A stretch of DNA of 64,000 bases from Daphnia carinata (lineage: Eukaryota; Arthropoda; Branchiopoda; Diplostraca; Daphniidae). A program made the position numbers and the translations under genes. The notes beneath the pieces are model-generated. The model searched no databases. It saw only the letters and a list, made by a program, of their open reading frames with translations, and was not told the DNA's origin. The stretch covers positions 1,240,001 through 1,304,000 of the forward strand of contig NC_081339.1 of assembly GCF_022539665.2 (NCBI RefSeq). The letters run 5' to 3'. Shown in pieces: positions 1 to 26,466 of the stretch (position 1 is the first letter of the stretch; every line of letters starts with the position of its first letter).

Positions 1-1024
1 AATTTGATTGAGGTAAATCGATTACATATATTTATTAGACTAGTCGCAGGAAATATGCACTACATTTTACAGAATCACGTCTACCATTTTCTTTATGGTC
101 GAAGGGTCTGCCGTCGCCACTAGGGCTTTGATTTGGTTGTTTTAGTGGTTAAACCAGTTAAACAACGATGCGTGTAATACATCTCCTTTAATTTTTTTCG
201 AAGCCAACAATATAAGTAAATTTGGTTAATCCTCAATTTGTTCAATGAGATAATATACACAATATATACGGTAACTGAAACAAAAGAATCTAAAACAAGA
301 AAAAAATTATAATGTCAGCAAAATTAATCATGATATTCGATAGATTTGATGGCAATTGATAGCCCTTGGTAAGGGCTATCCGTTTCCGGGTAATTGTTAT
401 CAACATTTTCAAATACAAAAAATTTAAGGCAAGACGTGTTTTTCGTTTTCGTTGTTTTTCGATCTAAGGCTGCAATGGAGGCAATAAAAAAAAACATAAA
501 AATAGATGTTAGTCTTTAACTTTTTCATATTTTCAAAATTTGCCGTAATTATGCAGAAATAGATAGCTGTGAATAGTTTTGATTGTTTTATGCTACATTT
601 ACACTACTTTTGAATTGCAACATTTTAGCCCGAAAATCACCTTTGAAAAAACTAGTTAAAAAAACTTTGTTTTAGTATTGATGGGACACAAATCAGAATA
701 TCTTGGCCTTATCTACACGGAGCCGCCTATGTTAATTGCAAACCATTTCATTAATGCACAGGTTATTTCGATACTAATGGTTGTTTTCTCAACGTCAATG
801 TCGCAACCGTAAAGTGTTCATGAGTCCAAAATGTTTAAAAGCGGTAACTTTGAGAAACAGTTGACTGCTGGACAATTTGAAGAAGGACACCTGTTTGAGG
901 ACAATGACTACGGTTGCACAATTTTCCTACTCACCCCATATAACGATCCAGCAAACGAGAACAACGTAATTAATGCTAGCGATGCAGTTCCTTTATAAAT
1001 TTTTAGATTAAAATAATTTGAAAT
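1..1024. other. AT-rich intergenic stretch, no gene seen
   Basis: I see no convincing coding region, RNA gene or repeat. Short open frames here lack start context, splice sites and recognisable domains. Confidence 0.5.
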
Positions 1025-1640
1025 TAGGGGAGGTAGGGCGTGGTTGGAACACAAAACTGATTTTTGTTCGCTACGGTTAGAAAACTCGTCCAACTAGACA
1101 AAAAAATATATAGATTTGTAGCCAGTTATCTCAGCTACATGACAGTATTTTTTTTTGGGTGGGTTCGGCAAAGACAAATATGTGCTATGTGTAAAAAACT
1201 GCAGGTACCCCAACATGTTTCAATTGCCAATTCTTCTCGGCAATTGAAACAGTGCGTCTGGGCAATTGAAACGTGGGTTTTCCCATAAGAGAGCTCACGG
1301 TTTTATGAAGAAACTAAAATGACGATATCTCAGAATCTGGGATACATATTTTGATGAATTTTTTTACAGTAATACAAAGAATTTTAATCTTTATTTTTTA
1401 AGATATTTCATAACTTTCTGTAGTAAATAAATATTATTTAATGAATATTGGTAGTTTTCTGAATTAGGTTCAGAAAAGTGTTAGTAATCCCAAGAACGGT
1501 TAATAGTACAGAGATCAAATTTTCATAATCGAATATGGCATGTCCAGCCTTACATCATAATTGTGATAAATGTCGGTAATTTAATTTTTAAAATTTAATT
1601 TCTTTAATCAACGCTGTAAATAAAAACACAAACATTGTGG

Positions 1641-1701
1641 CAGACGATAAGTGTCAGCTACCCAGCAGACGATAAGTGTCAGCCACCCAGCAGACGATAT
1701 G
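1641..1701. repeat. 25-bp direct tandem repeat, about 2.4 units
   Basis: Units at 1641-1665 and 1666-1690 differ by one base and a partial third unit runs to 1701. The core is CAGACGATAAGTGTCAGC. It lies inside the TIR-bounded element. Confidence 0.8.
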
Positions 1702-1850
1702 TCTTGAGTAACTGGAATAGGAAAACAAGGTATCTAAAAATTTTTCAAAACAACTGGAGGAACTTTAACAGTAAACTCTTTGACATTTTTTTCGTCACCA
1801 CAAAAAATACAAAACAACATTCAAAAACAAATTGAAAAAAGAGCTCCGCT

Positions 1851-2317
1851 AATACGCTGCATAGGGCTATAGCACCGTTGCCAGACTACAGTAAGGGAGA
1901 CGCGCATACGGAAGGGTCGCAATTGGAACACCTTGTTCCAATTGCCCCTAGCATGGGTCTTCACGGATTTTTAATGTTTATAGGGGATAAAATTTAGCTA
2001 GAAAAAAATTAATGTTATCAGTTTATAGCTTAATGAACGATGAATGATTCAACACCTTTTTTTAAATGATTTCCTCCATCGTTTTATGTGTGAAAACGAA
2101 AAAATTGTCTGGGCAAAAACTACAAATGGACAGTCGAAAAATAATTTTCTGGGATAACTCAAAAACTTTTAGAGTCTAAAGCCTCCAATTTTTTCTAAAA
2201 ATGTACAACCCTAATTCGCGTTAGCTCAAATTTTTTAAACTAAATCTCTCACATACTTGAAGTGGTAGAATTTTCGTTTCAATTGCCGCGCGTTCCAATT
2301 GCGCCCTACCTCCCCTA
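1851..2317 (+). repeat. Inverted repeat arm A
   Basis: This arm is the diverged reverse complement of 3011-3460. Matching landmarks, read on one strand or the other, include TTGCCAGACTACAG, GTCTGGGCAAAAACTA and AATTAGGGTT. The arms are separated by about 0.7 kb and could fold into a long imperfect hairpin, or they may be ends of two elements inserted head to head. Confidence 0.7.
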
Positions 2318-3010
2318 TAATAGGAATGATTCAAAAGAGATCATAAGGCAACAAGATGCAAAGTCAAGCGTTCACTCGCCACCCATTGTGTCCATTGTCT
2401 CCGTGATGAGCTACGATATCAACCAGAAAAAGTCTGCAGTAATCAATACATTTATATGGGGATATTTATGTTGAAACTTAATCGTCTTTTATGCATTAAT
2501 TAGGATCGCCATAGGAATCCTTTGTTTTACAACATCGCAAAAGCTAGATAGCAACGAGAATTTTGTTGAATATGTTCCAAATCATGATGCCCACAGCAGA
2601 AGCATCCACTACATCTCCAATCGCAAAGAAGGAAAGTCAAATCCGTCGATTAGCGTTCCGTCTTAGAAGAACGTCCACCAATAGTTGTTTCCTCCGTCGA
2701 AGAGAAATTTAAATACACGATTGCCCATCCCACGTAGTACATCTCTGCCGTTGGATGTCCAGTTCATGGCCGAACATCCGTTATACATCCTACACCTTAC
2801 CCGTAGTTTCATGGATGTCCGTCGGCTAGGAGAATTTAAAGTCCTGTGGTTGTGCCAAAATTTAATCCCAAGAACGTCCCTCCAACAGCCAAAAAGACAT
2901 TTAATGTTTTTTTTTGGCTAAATAAATTTTAAAATTAAAGAAAACTAAAATTTAAAAAGGGGAATTTACCGATTTTTAAAATTGAAAGAAAAAAAACGAA
3001 AAAACAATGG

Positions 3011-3460
3011 TAGAGGAGCGTGGGCGCAATTGCAACGATTGACAATTGAAAAAATTCTGCCACCTGAAGTATTACAAGGATTTAGTTGAATAGAAATTTG
3101 CTAGGAATTAGGGTTCTATATTTTTACAAAACATTTGAGGCTTTAAGCTGTAAAAATTTTCAATTTTTCATAACAAGTTTTTTTTTTACTGTCCATTTAG
3201 TTTTTGCCCAGACAAATTTTTGGTTTTCACCCCAAAACCGATGTAACAAATTGTTAAAAGAGATCTTTTGTCGTTCTTGGTTCTTTTATCTATGAATTTA
3301 TTACATTATTTTTTCCTAGCTCATTTTTATCCGCTTTAAATAATCAAACTTGTGAAGATCTATGTTAGGGGCAATTAGAACACCCACTGCGACAATTCCG
3401 TATGTGCGTCCCCCTTCCTACAGTCTGGCAACGGTGTTATAGCCCTATGCAACGCATTAG
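3011..3460 (-). repeat. Inverted repeat arm B
   Basis: Diverged reverse complement of 1851-2317. Its left edge again carries the GGGCGCAATTG-type terminus seen at 1025 and 2317, which suggests it is the end of a second, incomplete member of the same element family. Confidence 0.7.
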
Positions 3461-3569
3461 AAAGTGTTTTATTTTGATTCTTCTATTTTGTTTTTTTTTT
3501 CCGACGAAAATCGATGATCAAATATAGAAAGACAGTGTCAGATACGGGACGAACGGCGTGAGGACATTG

Positions 3570-4215
3570 CTACCCTCCGTCACAAGTACCTAGAGGTTTC
3601 GACAAACGTACCGCAAAAAACGACAAACCTACCCCGACGTACGTAACGCTGCAAGAACTGGAAAAACATCTCCCGCCAAAGCTACCCCGACATATGTACC
3701 CAATGAAAATTTTAAAAACGCTCCCGTCACATCAACCCCATTATAAATATACTTCTATTACAGCCGTCGTATGTACCCGTTTGTTTTCTTGAGACAGACA
3801 TACCTACCCGTTCGTTTAAAACAGATCGACCCACCCTTCGATTAACACAGTCCGACATACCTACCACTTTGACGGAAATTAAAAAACACACCAACTCTTC
3901 AACTAAAATAGTCCGACATACCTACCTCTTCGTAGGAAACCGGACGACACACCTACCCCAGCGATTAATACAGACCGACATACCTCGCCATTTGTTGAAA
4001 GCTGATCGACACGCCTACTCCTTCGTTTAGTTGAGCCCGACAAACCTACCCTTTCGTCTTTAAAATCTGACTTACCTAGCACTACGTTGAATTTAGCCCG
4101 ATTCACCTACCCATTTGTTACAGACTTTCTTATTTAAGTATTTAGACTGGCTTAATTCTACCTCTGATGAGCAGCACCCGTTTTTAATCATCTTTTGTTC
4201 TGTAAGCAGATAATT
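3570..4215 (+). repeat. Dispersed minisatellite element, copy 1
   Basis: About 11-12 tandem units of about 31 bp with the cores CCTACCCCTTCG and CAGTCCGACA (variants) fill 3770-4130. The lead-in contains AAGTACCTAGAGGTTTCGAC and the exit TATTTAGACTGG, then TTTTTAATCATCTTTTG. The same lead-in and exit flank the unit array at 39.2 kb, and the exit recurs inverted at 43.1 kb, so this is one repeat family with an internal minisatellite. Confidence 0.8.
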
Positions 4216-6406
4216 GTTTATTCTTTTTCTTGTTGTCCTGACATGAAGCGTTAGGTTTTATTTGCACGTTGCCGCATTGCATAGTTTGCCCGGTTGGTGG
4301 GTTGCCTGCCGGTCTACTTTGCCTTTGAGTCGTTATATGGATTGTGCATGATATAATAGAATAGTGCACTTTAAAGAGGAACGAGATGTCTAAGCAAGGA
4401 TAGTTAAGGATTCGCGATTCAAGCCTTTTGTTACAATTTCAGACAAATCATGTTTCCTATATCTATGTCTAAGTCTAAGTAACATCTAACATCCCCTTGG
4501 TTACGCTGTTAACTAGAAACAAGTTCACCTGTAACCGTTTTTTTAGATAAGGTTTAATTAATTTCAACAATCATACCTTGATACGTGAAATGGGGTAGTT
4601 ATATTTCTCAGGAACCATCCGTGATTTCGTTGTCGAATGGAATGCTTAACCCCACCAATCTTACTGGCCTTTTATATAAAAACGAATTCACACCACATAT
4701 AACTAGCAAATGGGGTGCTCGTCAAATCATTTTAACAGTAAAAACTTTGTGCCAGCAGGCGCCTTTATTTTCTACACCCAGCCTTGCAATAATCCAATCC
4801 TCCTCTTGCGTTTAGGATTTCAAACTCCTCCCCCAATTAATAGATACAAGTGTGTGTTTAAATTACGAAATGCAGTAGGCCACCAAGGTTAAAATCAGTC
4901 CTAGACAGGTTTAACAGACTTGATGGTGAAACACAGTTTGAGATCTTATCTGGCTTATCAGTTTTCTGTAAACGAAAATCAGGTGTTTCATGCCCACGGC
5001 GAGCGATGAAAAACTTTATTCTTGATGCAATGAAAAAGATTGTAAAAAAATGCAGAGTAATGTAGACGTGATGCGAATAGAATTGCCGCCTTGTTTTCCA
5101 CACTATACAGTAAACGGTGGGCGTGAGAAGAGTTTTAGTCGAGATTTATGTTGAAGACCTGCGTGTAGTGATCTTTGAAAAAAAAATCGTAGATCAGACT
5201 TGTTCATTCGATTTTCACAATCTTGTAGCATTCGATTTTTGAATTTTTCTTGGTTCCTGTCAAATTTTAAATTATTAAACCTAGAGCAAGTTACATCTAG
5301 TACAATCACAAGGTCAACGCAATGGGAAGTTGTAAAAATACTTAAATTATTTTTGTTTATTTAGGCTATTTCTAAAAACGAATTGAAATCGTGTTTTATA
5401 AGCAACATTGTTTCCACTGGTAGCCCTATGTGGTAGGACCATTGAAAGATTTGAAACTCTTCTTACAAAGTAGACTTGTGCGTTTAGTTCCTTTCCCCCG
5501 GTCTTCCTTTTTTAATTTTTAATTTTATTTGTTTCCCACTTAAGCATTTCTGATGACTATTACCTGCTACTTTGTACACGTTAATTTGCGAGCTAACAAA
5601 ACCATTTCCCAAAGTTGTCAGACTTTGAAAACATATTTTGTTTCAAGCAATCGTAATTATCTACTAAGAACTGAAACACTAGAGTTCGTTGGTAGCATTT
5701 TTTAAAACATTTTTATTTCCAAAATCCAAGATATTTACCGAAACGACAGGCAATCTGTATTAACCAAAGATTGAGTTTAGGGAAGAAATCGAATGAAAAT
5801 AGAAGCTGGGGAGGTATAACCATGAAAATGTAAGGATGCTCAGAAACCTGCGTAGCTTGAGAGTGGTTGATTTAAATCGCGTCCCATCTAAATGAAGGTA
5901 CACATTTCACATCATTCAAAATGCAGCTATAATAATTTCACCAATCAGTTTACAGTGTCTGCAACGATGGTCTCCTATTTGGATTAACTACAAATAGGCG
6001 GCACCATGATAAAACTGGAACGTATGCGAAGGGATGAAAAACGGATTATTCTGAGTAAGAAAACCTGTGTACTTAAACAGCAAACAGGTTTCAAAGTTTC
6101 AAAAATGATCATTGTCATTAATTTCTTAAAATTCAAGGTTCCAAGTATCAAAAATCTCTGTCATCAATTCTTCCTTCCGTTAGATAGAATCTTTCAATGT
6201 CGCCATTCACTTCCTTCCAGTAGATCACAATGCCATCAATTGGCAGCCAACACATCGAATGGTAAAACTTTTACCTCATTCTTCCACTGTTACGTAATTT
6301 AAACAAAAAGAAAAAAATCAAAAAAAAGATTAACTTGCTGTCTCAAATGGCACACAGAATTATCTAAGCGTCAAAATAAATCATTGTTATACCTCCTTCT
6401 CTTCTT
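4216..6406. other. Intergenic, nothing recognised
   Basis: This 2.2-kb stretch is AT-rich and has only short frames without domain similarity or splice structure. I see no RNA gene or clear repeat. Confidence 0.45.
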
Positions 6407-8161
6407 TTACTCGGTTGTTTCGAAAACGCTGTTTGAAAACATTGGAAATGCAACCTTATCTTTGGGTTTCAGTTCAAACATCGTTTTGAGTCCTTTGAAG
6501 GATTTCTTCCCTCTATTTTTTTGTGGCTTGAGAAACATTTTTTTGGCGTAAGACAGTGATGCCACTTTCCCCGCTGAATAGACATTTTCGTTATCGACCA
6601 CTACTTGAAGGGCTTTTTCTGTTTGCTTGACAGTATCGGTGAGTTCCGCGCGCTCCGAGTCCGATGAGGCAGAACCAAGTTTCGTTTTTAGATCGTTCAG
6701 GTGGTCTTCTGCTTCACGTATAACTTTCCGGGACCTCTTGTTGTCTTTTTCATAAAGCTTTTCAAGTTTGGAGATGGTCTTCCTGATTTTGTCGTTACTG
6801 GTGGATTTTTTGGACACATTGGCTTCCGGTTCAGACTTTTCCTTGGAGAAGACTTCCTCGACACTTTCGGCCGTTTCTATCTGGCGCGCTGATATGGCCT
6901 CTGATACACGCTGTTCGTACTTTTCGCGCTTTTTATCTGCCATTTCTATTTCCACCTCGATCCGTATGGTCAAGTAAGTAATCAAAGCATTCGTCAAGTC
7001 CAACGGAATTTCAGGTTCGGCATCCGAATGCACTGCTGTGTCAATCGTACATTGGTTCTGGGCATGCGAATATGTCGTGTCGGCCGTTTCTGGAACTGAT
7101 TCTATTGGATGCGTTTTAGAAAGAGTTTCCTTTTCTGTTGTGCGTGTAATTTCGATGAAATACGCATTTTCTCGATGTAAATGGAGGTCAAAAAATAATC
7201 TACGACCGAGATAGTTAGTCTGATCTCCAGCACACACGTAAATTGGGAGTAGTACCAGTTTGCCTTGCAATCCAACAACGGCGTAGAAAAATCCAATGCA
7301 TTCCTCCCATTTTACGTGATTTCTGTACTTTCCTGTGCGTTTAGACGTGACTAAATCGTCCTCCGTTAAAGGATTTAAACTGGGCTCGCCTAATGTCTGC
7401 CATTGCTCTTGACTGATGATCGACTCGAAACAACCTCTGTCGATCACCATATTCACTTGACGGTGGTTCATTGTTACCTGCACGGATGCTGTTTTGTTTA
7501 CATCTGATTCTCTGAAGAAGCCATGTTTGACCAATAGCTTATCCACTCGCTCGAGGAATATTGATAGCTTCGTCTCTTGGACGTCTGTTGGACCTTTGGT
7601 GCTATCAGTGTCTGAAGTGCGACAGAGGCCGAGTTTGCTTAATAGCTTCTTCATTCGCCCAAGGAATCGTGATCGTTTTGATCTCGGGACTTGCTCCGTT
7701 ATGCTGGTAGTAGAGTCACTCACTATGCGAGAATCGTCTAGTAAAGTAGGTTGAGCAAAATCTGTTTCATTTAATGGTGCGCTATTGTTCTGCTGTTGCC
7801 TCCTATCGTTAGTGTCTTGAAATCCCGTTTCTGGTTCAGGATTAGGGATAATTCCATCTGGGTTCTCTGCTAGGCAGACAGTAGTAGAATTCGACGTGCT
7901 CTGTGGCAAAGGATGCTCGATGTTATTTTCCTGTAGCAAAACATTACTGTTTTCTGGAGTGCGCTGTTCAGGTTGTTCTTCTTTTCTGGTAGATCCTGTT
8001 GATCCTTTTGATCCTGTTGCGTAACCGTAGAAATCGAAAAGAAAATATCCCAAAATAATGGATGCCATAACCATAAACAGTCTTATGAGCCATGCTGGCC
8101 TAAGAAGCTCAAGGAGAACGAATTCTAGAAACGTGAAATTAATCATGGAGTTCAGAGCCAT
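6407..8161 (-). CDS. Membrane-anchored coiled-coil protein with retropepsin-like domain (catalytic Thr replaced)
   Basis: This is an intact, intronless reading frame. The ATG at 8161 has good context (CAAAATGGC) and gives 584 residues; the frame also runs 11 codons upstream but without an ATG. One hydrophobic segment lies near residues 25-47. Two similar basic segments follow (about 166-185 and 201-220, both FLxR...KLLxKxG...SD), suggesting an internal duplication. Residues about 226-329 resemble a Gypsy-type retropepsin: a beta strand, then VIDRGCFESIIS in the place of the DTGA motif, then a late NYLGRRLFFDL segment in the place of ILG. The Thr of DTG is Arg, so proteolysis is doubtful. A coiled coil (about 455-520) and a basic tail end the protein. 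It could be a domesticated retroelement protease or a lineage-specific scaffold. I do not recognise the gene. It is divergent to WDR55, with 0.9 kb between them. Confidence 0.7.
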   Translation of the reverse strand: MALNSMINFTFLEFVLLELLRPAWLIRLFMVMASIILGYFLFDFYGYATGSKGSTGSTRKEEQPEQRTPENSNVLLQENNIEHPLPQSTSNSTTVCLAENPDGIIPNPEPETGFQDTNDRRQQQNNSAPLNETDFAQPTLLDDSRIVSDSTTSITEQVPRSKRSRFLGRMKKLLSKLGLCRTSDTDSTKGPTDVQETKLSIFLERVDKLLVKHGFFRESDVNKTASVQVTMNHRQVNMVIDRGCFESIISQEQWQTLGEPSLNPLTEDDLVTSKRTGKYRNHVKWEECIGFFYAVVGLQGKLVLLPIYVCAGDQTNYLGRRLFFDLHLHRENAYFIEITRTTEKETLSKTHPIESVPETADTTYSHAQNQCTIDTAVHSDAEPEIPLDLTNALITYLTIRIEVEIEMADKKREKYEQRVSEAISARQIETAESVEEVFSKEKSEPEANVSKKSTSNDKIRKTISKLEKLYEKDNKRSRKVIREAEDHLNDLKTKLGSASSDSERAELTDTVKQTEKALQVVVDNENVYSAGKVASLSYAKKMFLKPQKNRGKKSFKGLKTMFELKPKDKVAFPMFSNSVFETTE

Positions 8162-9079
8162 TTTGAATGTGACTTTAGATTGCTTGAAAAACACCGCTCA
8201 CTGTTTGGCTATATGAAATTTGCGAACGTAAGCGCAGAACCCACCACTGCCCAAACTCTGATGTTTTTTCCAAAAAACATCTTGATAAAAAAACGTAATT
8301 TGAATTGTGTGGAGGAAATTGAATGAATTAGTATTTTTCCCATAATGTTCGACAATGCGTTTATGTTAATTAATGTTTTTAACTATTTAAAAATAAGCGG
8401 CGATCATTCATCCGTTGAAAAAATTTGAAAAAAAAATTTAATTTCTTACTAATTATTTTCCCCACTGCTTTTAGCTGCCATCTAGCGGTAAGGAAATAAC
8501 TTGCCAATGTTTATATTGACAAAAATGAAAATTTCAAAAAGCGTCTGCTACAAAAGTGAAACGGCTATGAGTATACTTTCATATGCTCTCATCTAAGCGT
8601 TCATGGATGTCGCGAAATAATCGGAAAATAATCGCGATTAAAAACTAAAAATTTTAAAATTTATTCGCCGATTTCGATTATTTAACATGCTTTAATTGCC
8701 GATTGAAATTTTAATCGAAATCGCAACTGCGATTACGGCAGGCCTGGTGTATGCGTAATTTTGACTCAAAATTAATCGAGGACCAAGAAAAATTGATTTC
8801 GTTTTTATGTAAGATTTATAGCTTTTCAGTATATTACATTTAAAGTTAAAAACATGATAATTCAAACACATCAATTAGGCTTTCTTTCAAGGGTTTTAAA
8901 GGGAACCAAGATAATTAGCTCGTAATGTTTAAAAATTTCAAAGAAACCTATACAATGACAATCGAACACATACTAATAGCAGACAACGAAAAAACAAGTG
9001 GTAAAGTGTATACATTTGCAAAACTTTTTCATAATGATATTCAATTGTAGACGAGGGAATGGAAAATCGTATTATTTAA
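8162..9079. promoter_or_regulatory. Divergent intergenic region between the 584-aa gene and WDR55
   Basis: This region must hold the 5' flanks of both divergent genes. No TATA box stands out. An ATCG-rich partly palindromic stretch lies at 8620-8740. Apart from the CTCF-like site listed separately, nothing specific can be named. Confidence 0.4.
8474..8488 (-). promoter_or_regulatory. CTCF-like insulator motif candidate
   Basis: The plus strand reads GCTGCCATCTAGCGG; its complement CCGCTAGATGGCAGC resembles the CTCF core (CCxxxAGxxGGCxG). The position between two divergent genes is typical. This is a motif match only. Confidence 0.35.
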
Positions 9080-10992
9080 ATGAGTTTATCGAATTCTCTT
9101 CCAACTGCCGAAACGATGCTGGAAGAACAAAATGAACCTTCTTCAAGTGACGAAGATGAAGAGTCTTTTTCTGCCACAAGGTTTTCGATAACGTAGTTAG
9201 CTTAGAAAAATTACATTATGACGCATTTTTTCCTGTGTGATAGCCGAAAGAAGTGCTTGCCCAACGAAGGAAGCCTGTTCTCATTCCCCGCTCGCCAGAG
9301 AATTTCATCAATGAAGAAATAAATCCTGGTGAAGAAGATGCTGATGATAGCCTTGCTGGCAAAGAAGATGAACTGTCAAATGAAGAAACAAGTGAAATAG
9401 CAAAGGCTACCACAGAAAGCAGTGAAGAAGAGCAGGACGATGAGGTAGTGACACAGAATCAAGGAGAGACCATTGAGCAACCAGCTGCTGGTCGAGAAGA
9501 AAAGGAAGATCATGATATAATTATTGCCATCTCTAATGCTGCAAAACCCCAGGAAAAAACAAAGCCACCTGATCTTAGGACCTCTTTAGACTGCATGGTA
9601 ACAGATATCAGCTTCCAGCCAAATGAAGAACTGATGACAATGTCAGACATTGAAGGAGAAATCGTCTGGTAAGAAAACTATTGACATGGCTGTTTTCACT
9701 CATACTGAAATGTACCATATTACTATAGTTATAAGTATGTAAATGAGGAAAATGAGTTGCTGCATACACTCAATCATCACAAAAAATGATGCTGTACCCT
9801 GACATTCAATCATGATGGAGCTTATTGTTTTCAGCTTCCAATGATAAAAGTGTTGTAATAACCGGCACAAAAACCATGAAAGTTACCCAGTCCTTCGTCA
9901 AAGCTCACAGGTAATTCTTTTGAAACAGATTAAAACAGTGCAGTAATGCAGGAATTTTCCTTCCAAAAATTTCAGTTCACCCATCTATAGTTTGCTCTCT
10001 ATGGATGCAAATATTTTTGCATCCGGTGATAATGATGGGGGTGGTAAAGGTATTAATTAATTTTGGGGTACGCTAACAGTACATAAGCTATATGTGATGT
10101 TCTCTCGTATACTATGGGACAAGCGCCGCAGTGTACAAAAGCCCGTTGCCGAGTTTAAGGAGATGGACGAATTCTTTAGTTCGATGATCACAGATTCGGG
10201 ATCGCGCGTGTTAGTATGTACTAGCGGAGAAGGAACTTTGACTGCGTTTAACACAAGAAGAAAGAAAATGGAAGGTCAGGTAGTGAACTTAATGGAAAAG
10301 CGAATCACTTACGAATTATTGGTAGCATTATGGCATTCATTTTGAACTTAATGCTGCCTTCTTACCTTATTCCCGCCTTTTGGCAGTCTGAGGTCTACCC
10401 ATCGGAGATGAATTATGCAGGTCTTATTCGCCAAGAAACCAAAGTTATTGCTGGATTGAGTAATGGGAATATGTATATCTTCGATTGGAAAGCTTTCGGA
10501 TACCACAGTGATGCATTTGGGAATCATCCATGGGATTCATCCATCGCAATCAACTGCGTACTTCCCATTATGGACAATATCGTTATTATGGGTTGTGACG
10601 ATGGAAAAATCAGCAATCAGTCTTTTCCCGCACAGGCTCTTGGGAGTAGTGGTGCACCACAACTTTCCAATTGAGCGATTGGATATTTCAACGTGTGGCC
10701 ACTATATAGCGTCAACTTCGCACGATGGACGAATACGATTCTGGAATATTTCTTACTTTGAGAATCCCGACCTGAAACTGATGGAATCAACAACAAAGAA
10801 ATCCGTGCGGAACAAGAAACGTTCTTTCCGAAAAGAGAAATTAGGGTTTCAGCACCCATCTTCAAAGAGACGGAACAAATGAGGCTTTTTGCTGGATTTG
10901 CTGAACCTGAGCCTGAAGCCGGACCTGCAGAGGAAGCTGAAAATGATTCAGTATCAGAGTCTGATACCGAAAGCAGTTCCGACAGCGATTAG
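9080..10992 (+). pseudogene. WDR55: WDR55-like WD40-repeat gene with several inactivating lesions
   Basis: WDR55 is a WD40 protein linked to ribosomal RNA processing. The order of conserved pieces fits it: an acidic N-terminus, the repeat start DISFQPNEEL (9610-9640), VVITGTKTMKVTQSFVKAH (near 9850-9908), SPIYSLLSMDANIFASGDND (9976-10036), WDKRRSVQKP (near 10113), GLSNGNMYIFDW (near 10455), then RLDISTCGHYIASTSHDGRI and a C-terminal LFAGF followed by an acidic SD-rich tail ending at 10992. Exons are about 9080-9180, 9244-9668, 9729-9910, 9976-10049, about 10112-10279 and 10387-10992. Lesions: the exon 1 and 2 phases disagree; an in-frame TGA at 9787; one base missing near 9829; no AG acceptor before WDKRR; and frame changes near 10613 and 10775. 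A polyadenylation signal AATAAA sits at 11193. Most likely this is a decayed copy; locally bad assembly is the alternative. Confidence 0.75.
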
Positions 10993-11526
10993 TATTGATT
11001 ATTTCTCCTTTCCATTTCCTTAAGCTTGACTACGTGGTGTTTACATCCAATGAATCTGGACTAATACAATCGAAAACTTACGATAAAATGATTTTGTAGG
11101 AAGGCTGTTGCTGTAAAATTTCAGTTTTGCACAGCTGCCGGGATTCCTATGCAATAAGCAACTGAATAGATAAGAAACAATTTTAGAAGATTAATAAAAC
11201 TTTAAAGAAATCCCAGTAGTAATAAAAAAAAAACATGTAGAAAAAAAATTTTATTGTTTTTTGTTTCTTCTTTGTTTTTGGATCTTAACGTGGATGACGC
11301 ATTGATGAATCGAAGAATGCTTCTCAACGGCCAAGCAGTCTAAACCATATTGAAATTATGCTGAAAAAATTCGTTGCAATGGATGGGTGTAAAAAGGTAG
11401 TAATGTGATCGGGAACTGATTGCATAACATAAGGTAACCAGCTCGTAGATTAAAAGCCAAGTTTGAGAGGAGGAACCTATTATAGCCGGGAAGGACATAA
11501 ATACGTAAATCGAGAAGAATATCACT
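10993..11526. other. Convergent 3' ends of WDR55-like and CYFIP-like genes
   Basis: AATAAA at 11193-11198 serves the plus-strand gene and AATAAA on the minus strand (11250-11255) can serve the minus-strand gene. Nothing else is seen in this stretch. Confidence 0.55.

Positions 11527-26466
<14,940 letters not shown>

Larger units (their letters stand above)
1025..2317. mobile_element. Non-autonomous DNA element with terminal inverted repeats
   Basis: The two ends are inverted copies over about 26 bp: TAGGGGAGGTAGGGCG at 1025 and its reverse complement ending at 2317, each followed inward by a TTGGAAC-type motif. The interior carries several CAATTG-plus-AAC motifs in both orientations, for example near 1220-1275, and a 12-bp perfect hairpin (GCAATTGGAACA) near 1919-1945. 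No transposase-like frame is present. A clear target-site duplication was not found, so the superfamily is open. The right 0.47 kb is repeated in inverted orientation at 3011-3460. Confidence 0.5.

Noticed and set aside
3770-4130. Regularly spaced 31-bp repeats as a CRISPR array
   Set aside because: Units are directly tandem without unique spacers, and the DNA is clearly eukaryotic.
6407-8161. Active retrotransposon pol fragment
   Set aside because: No RT, RNase H or integrase nearby, the catalytic DTG is altered, and the frame is intact with added membrane and coiled-coil parts.
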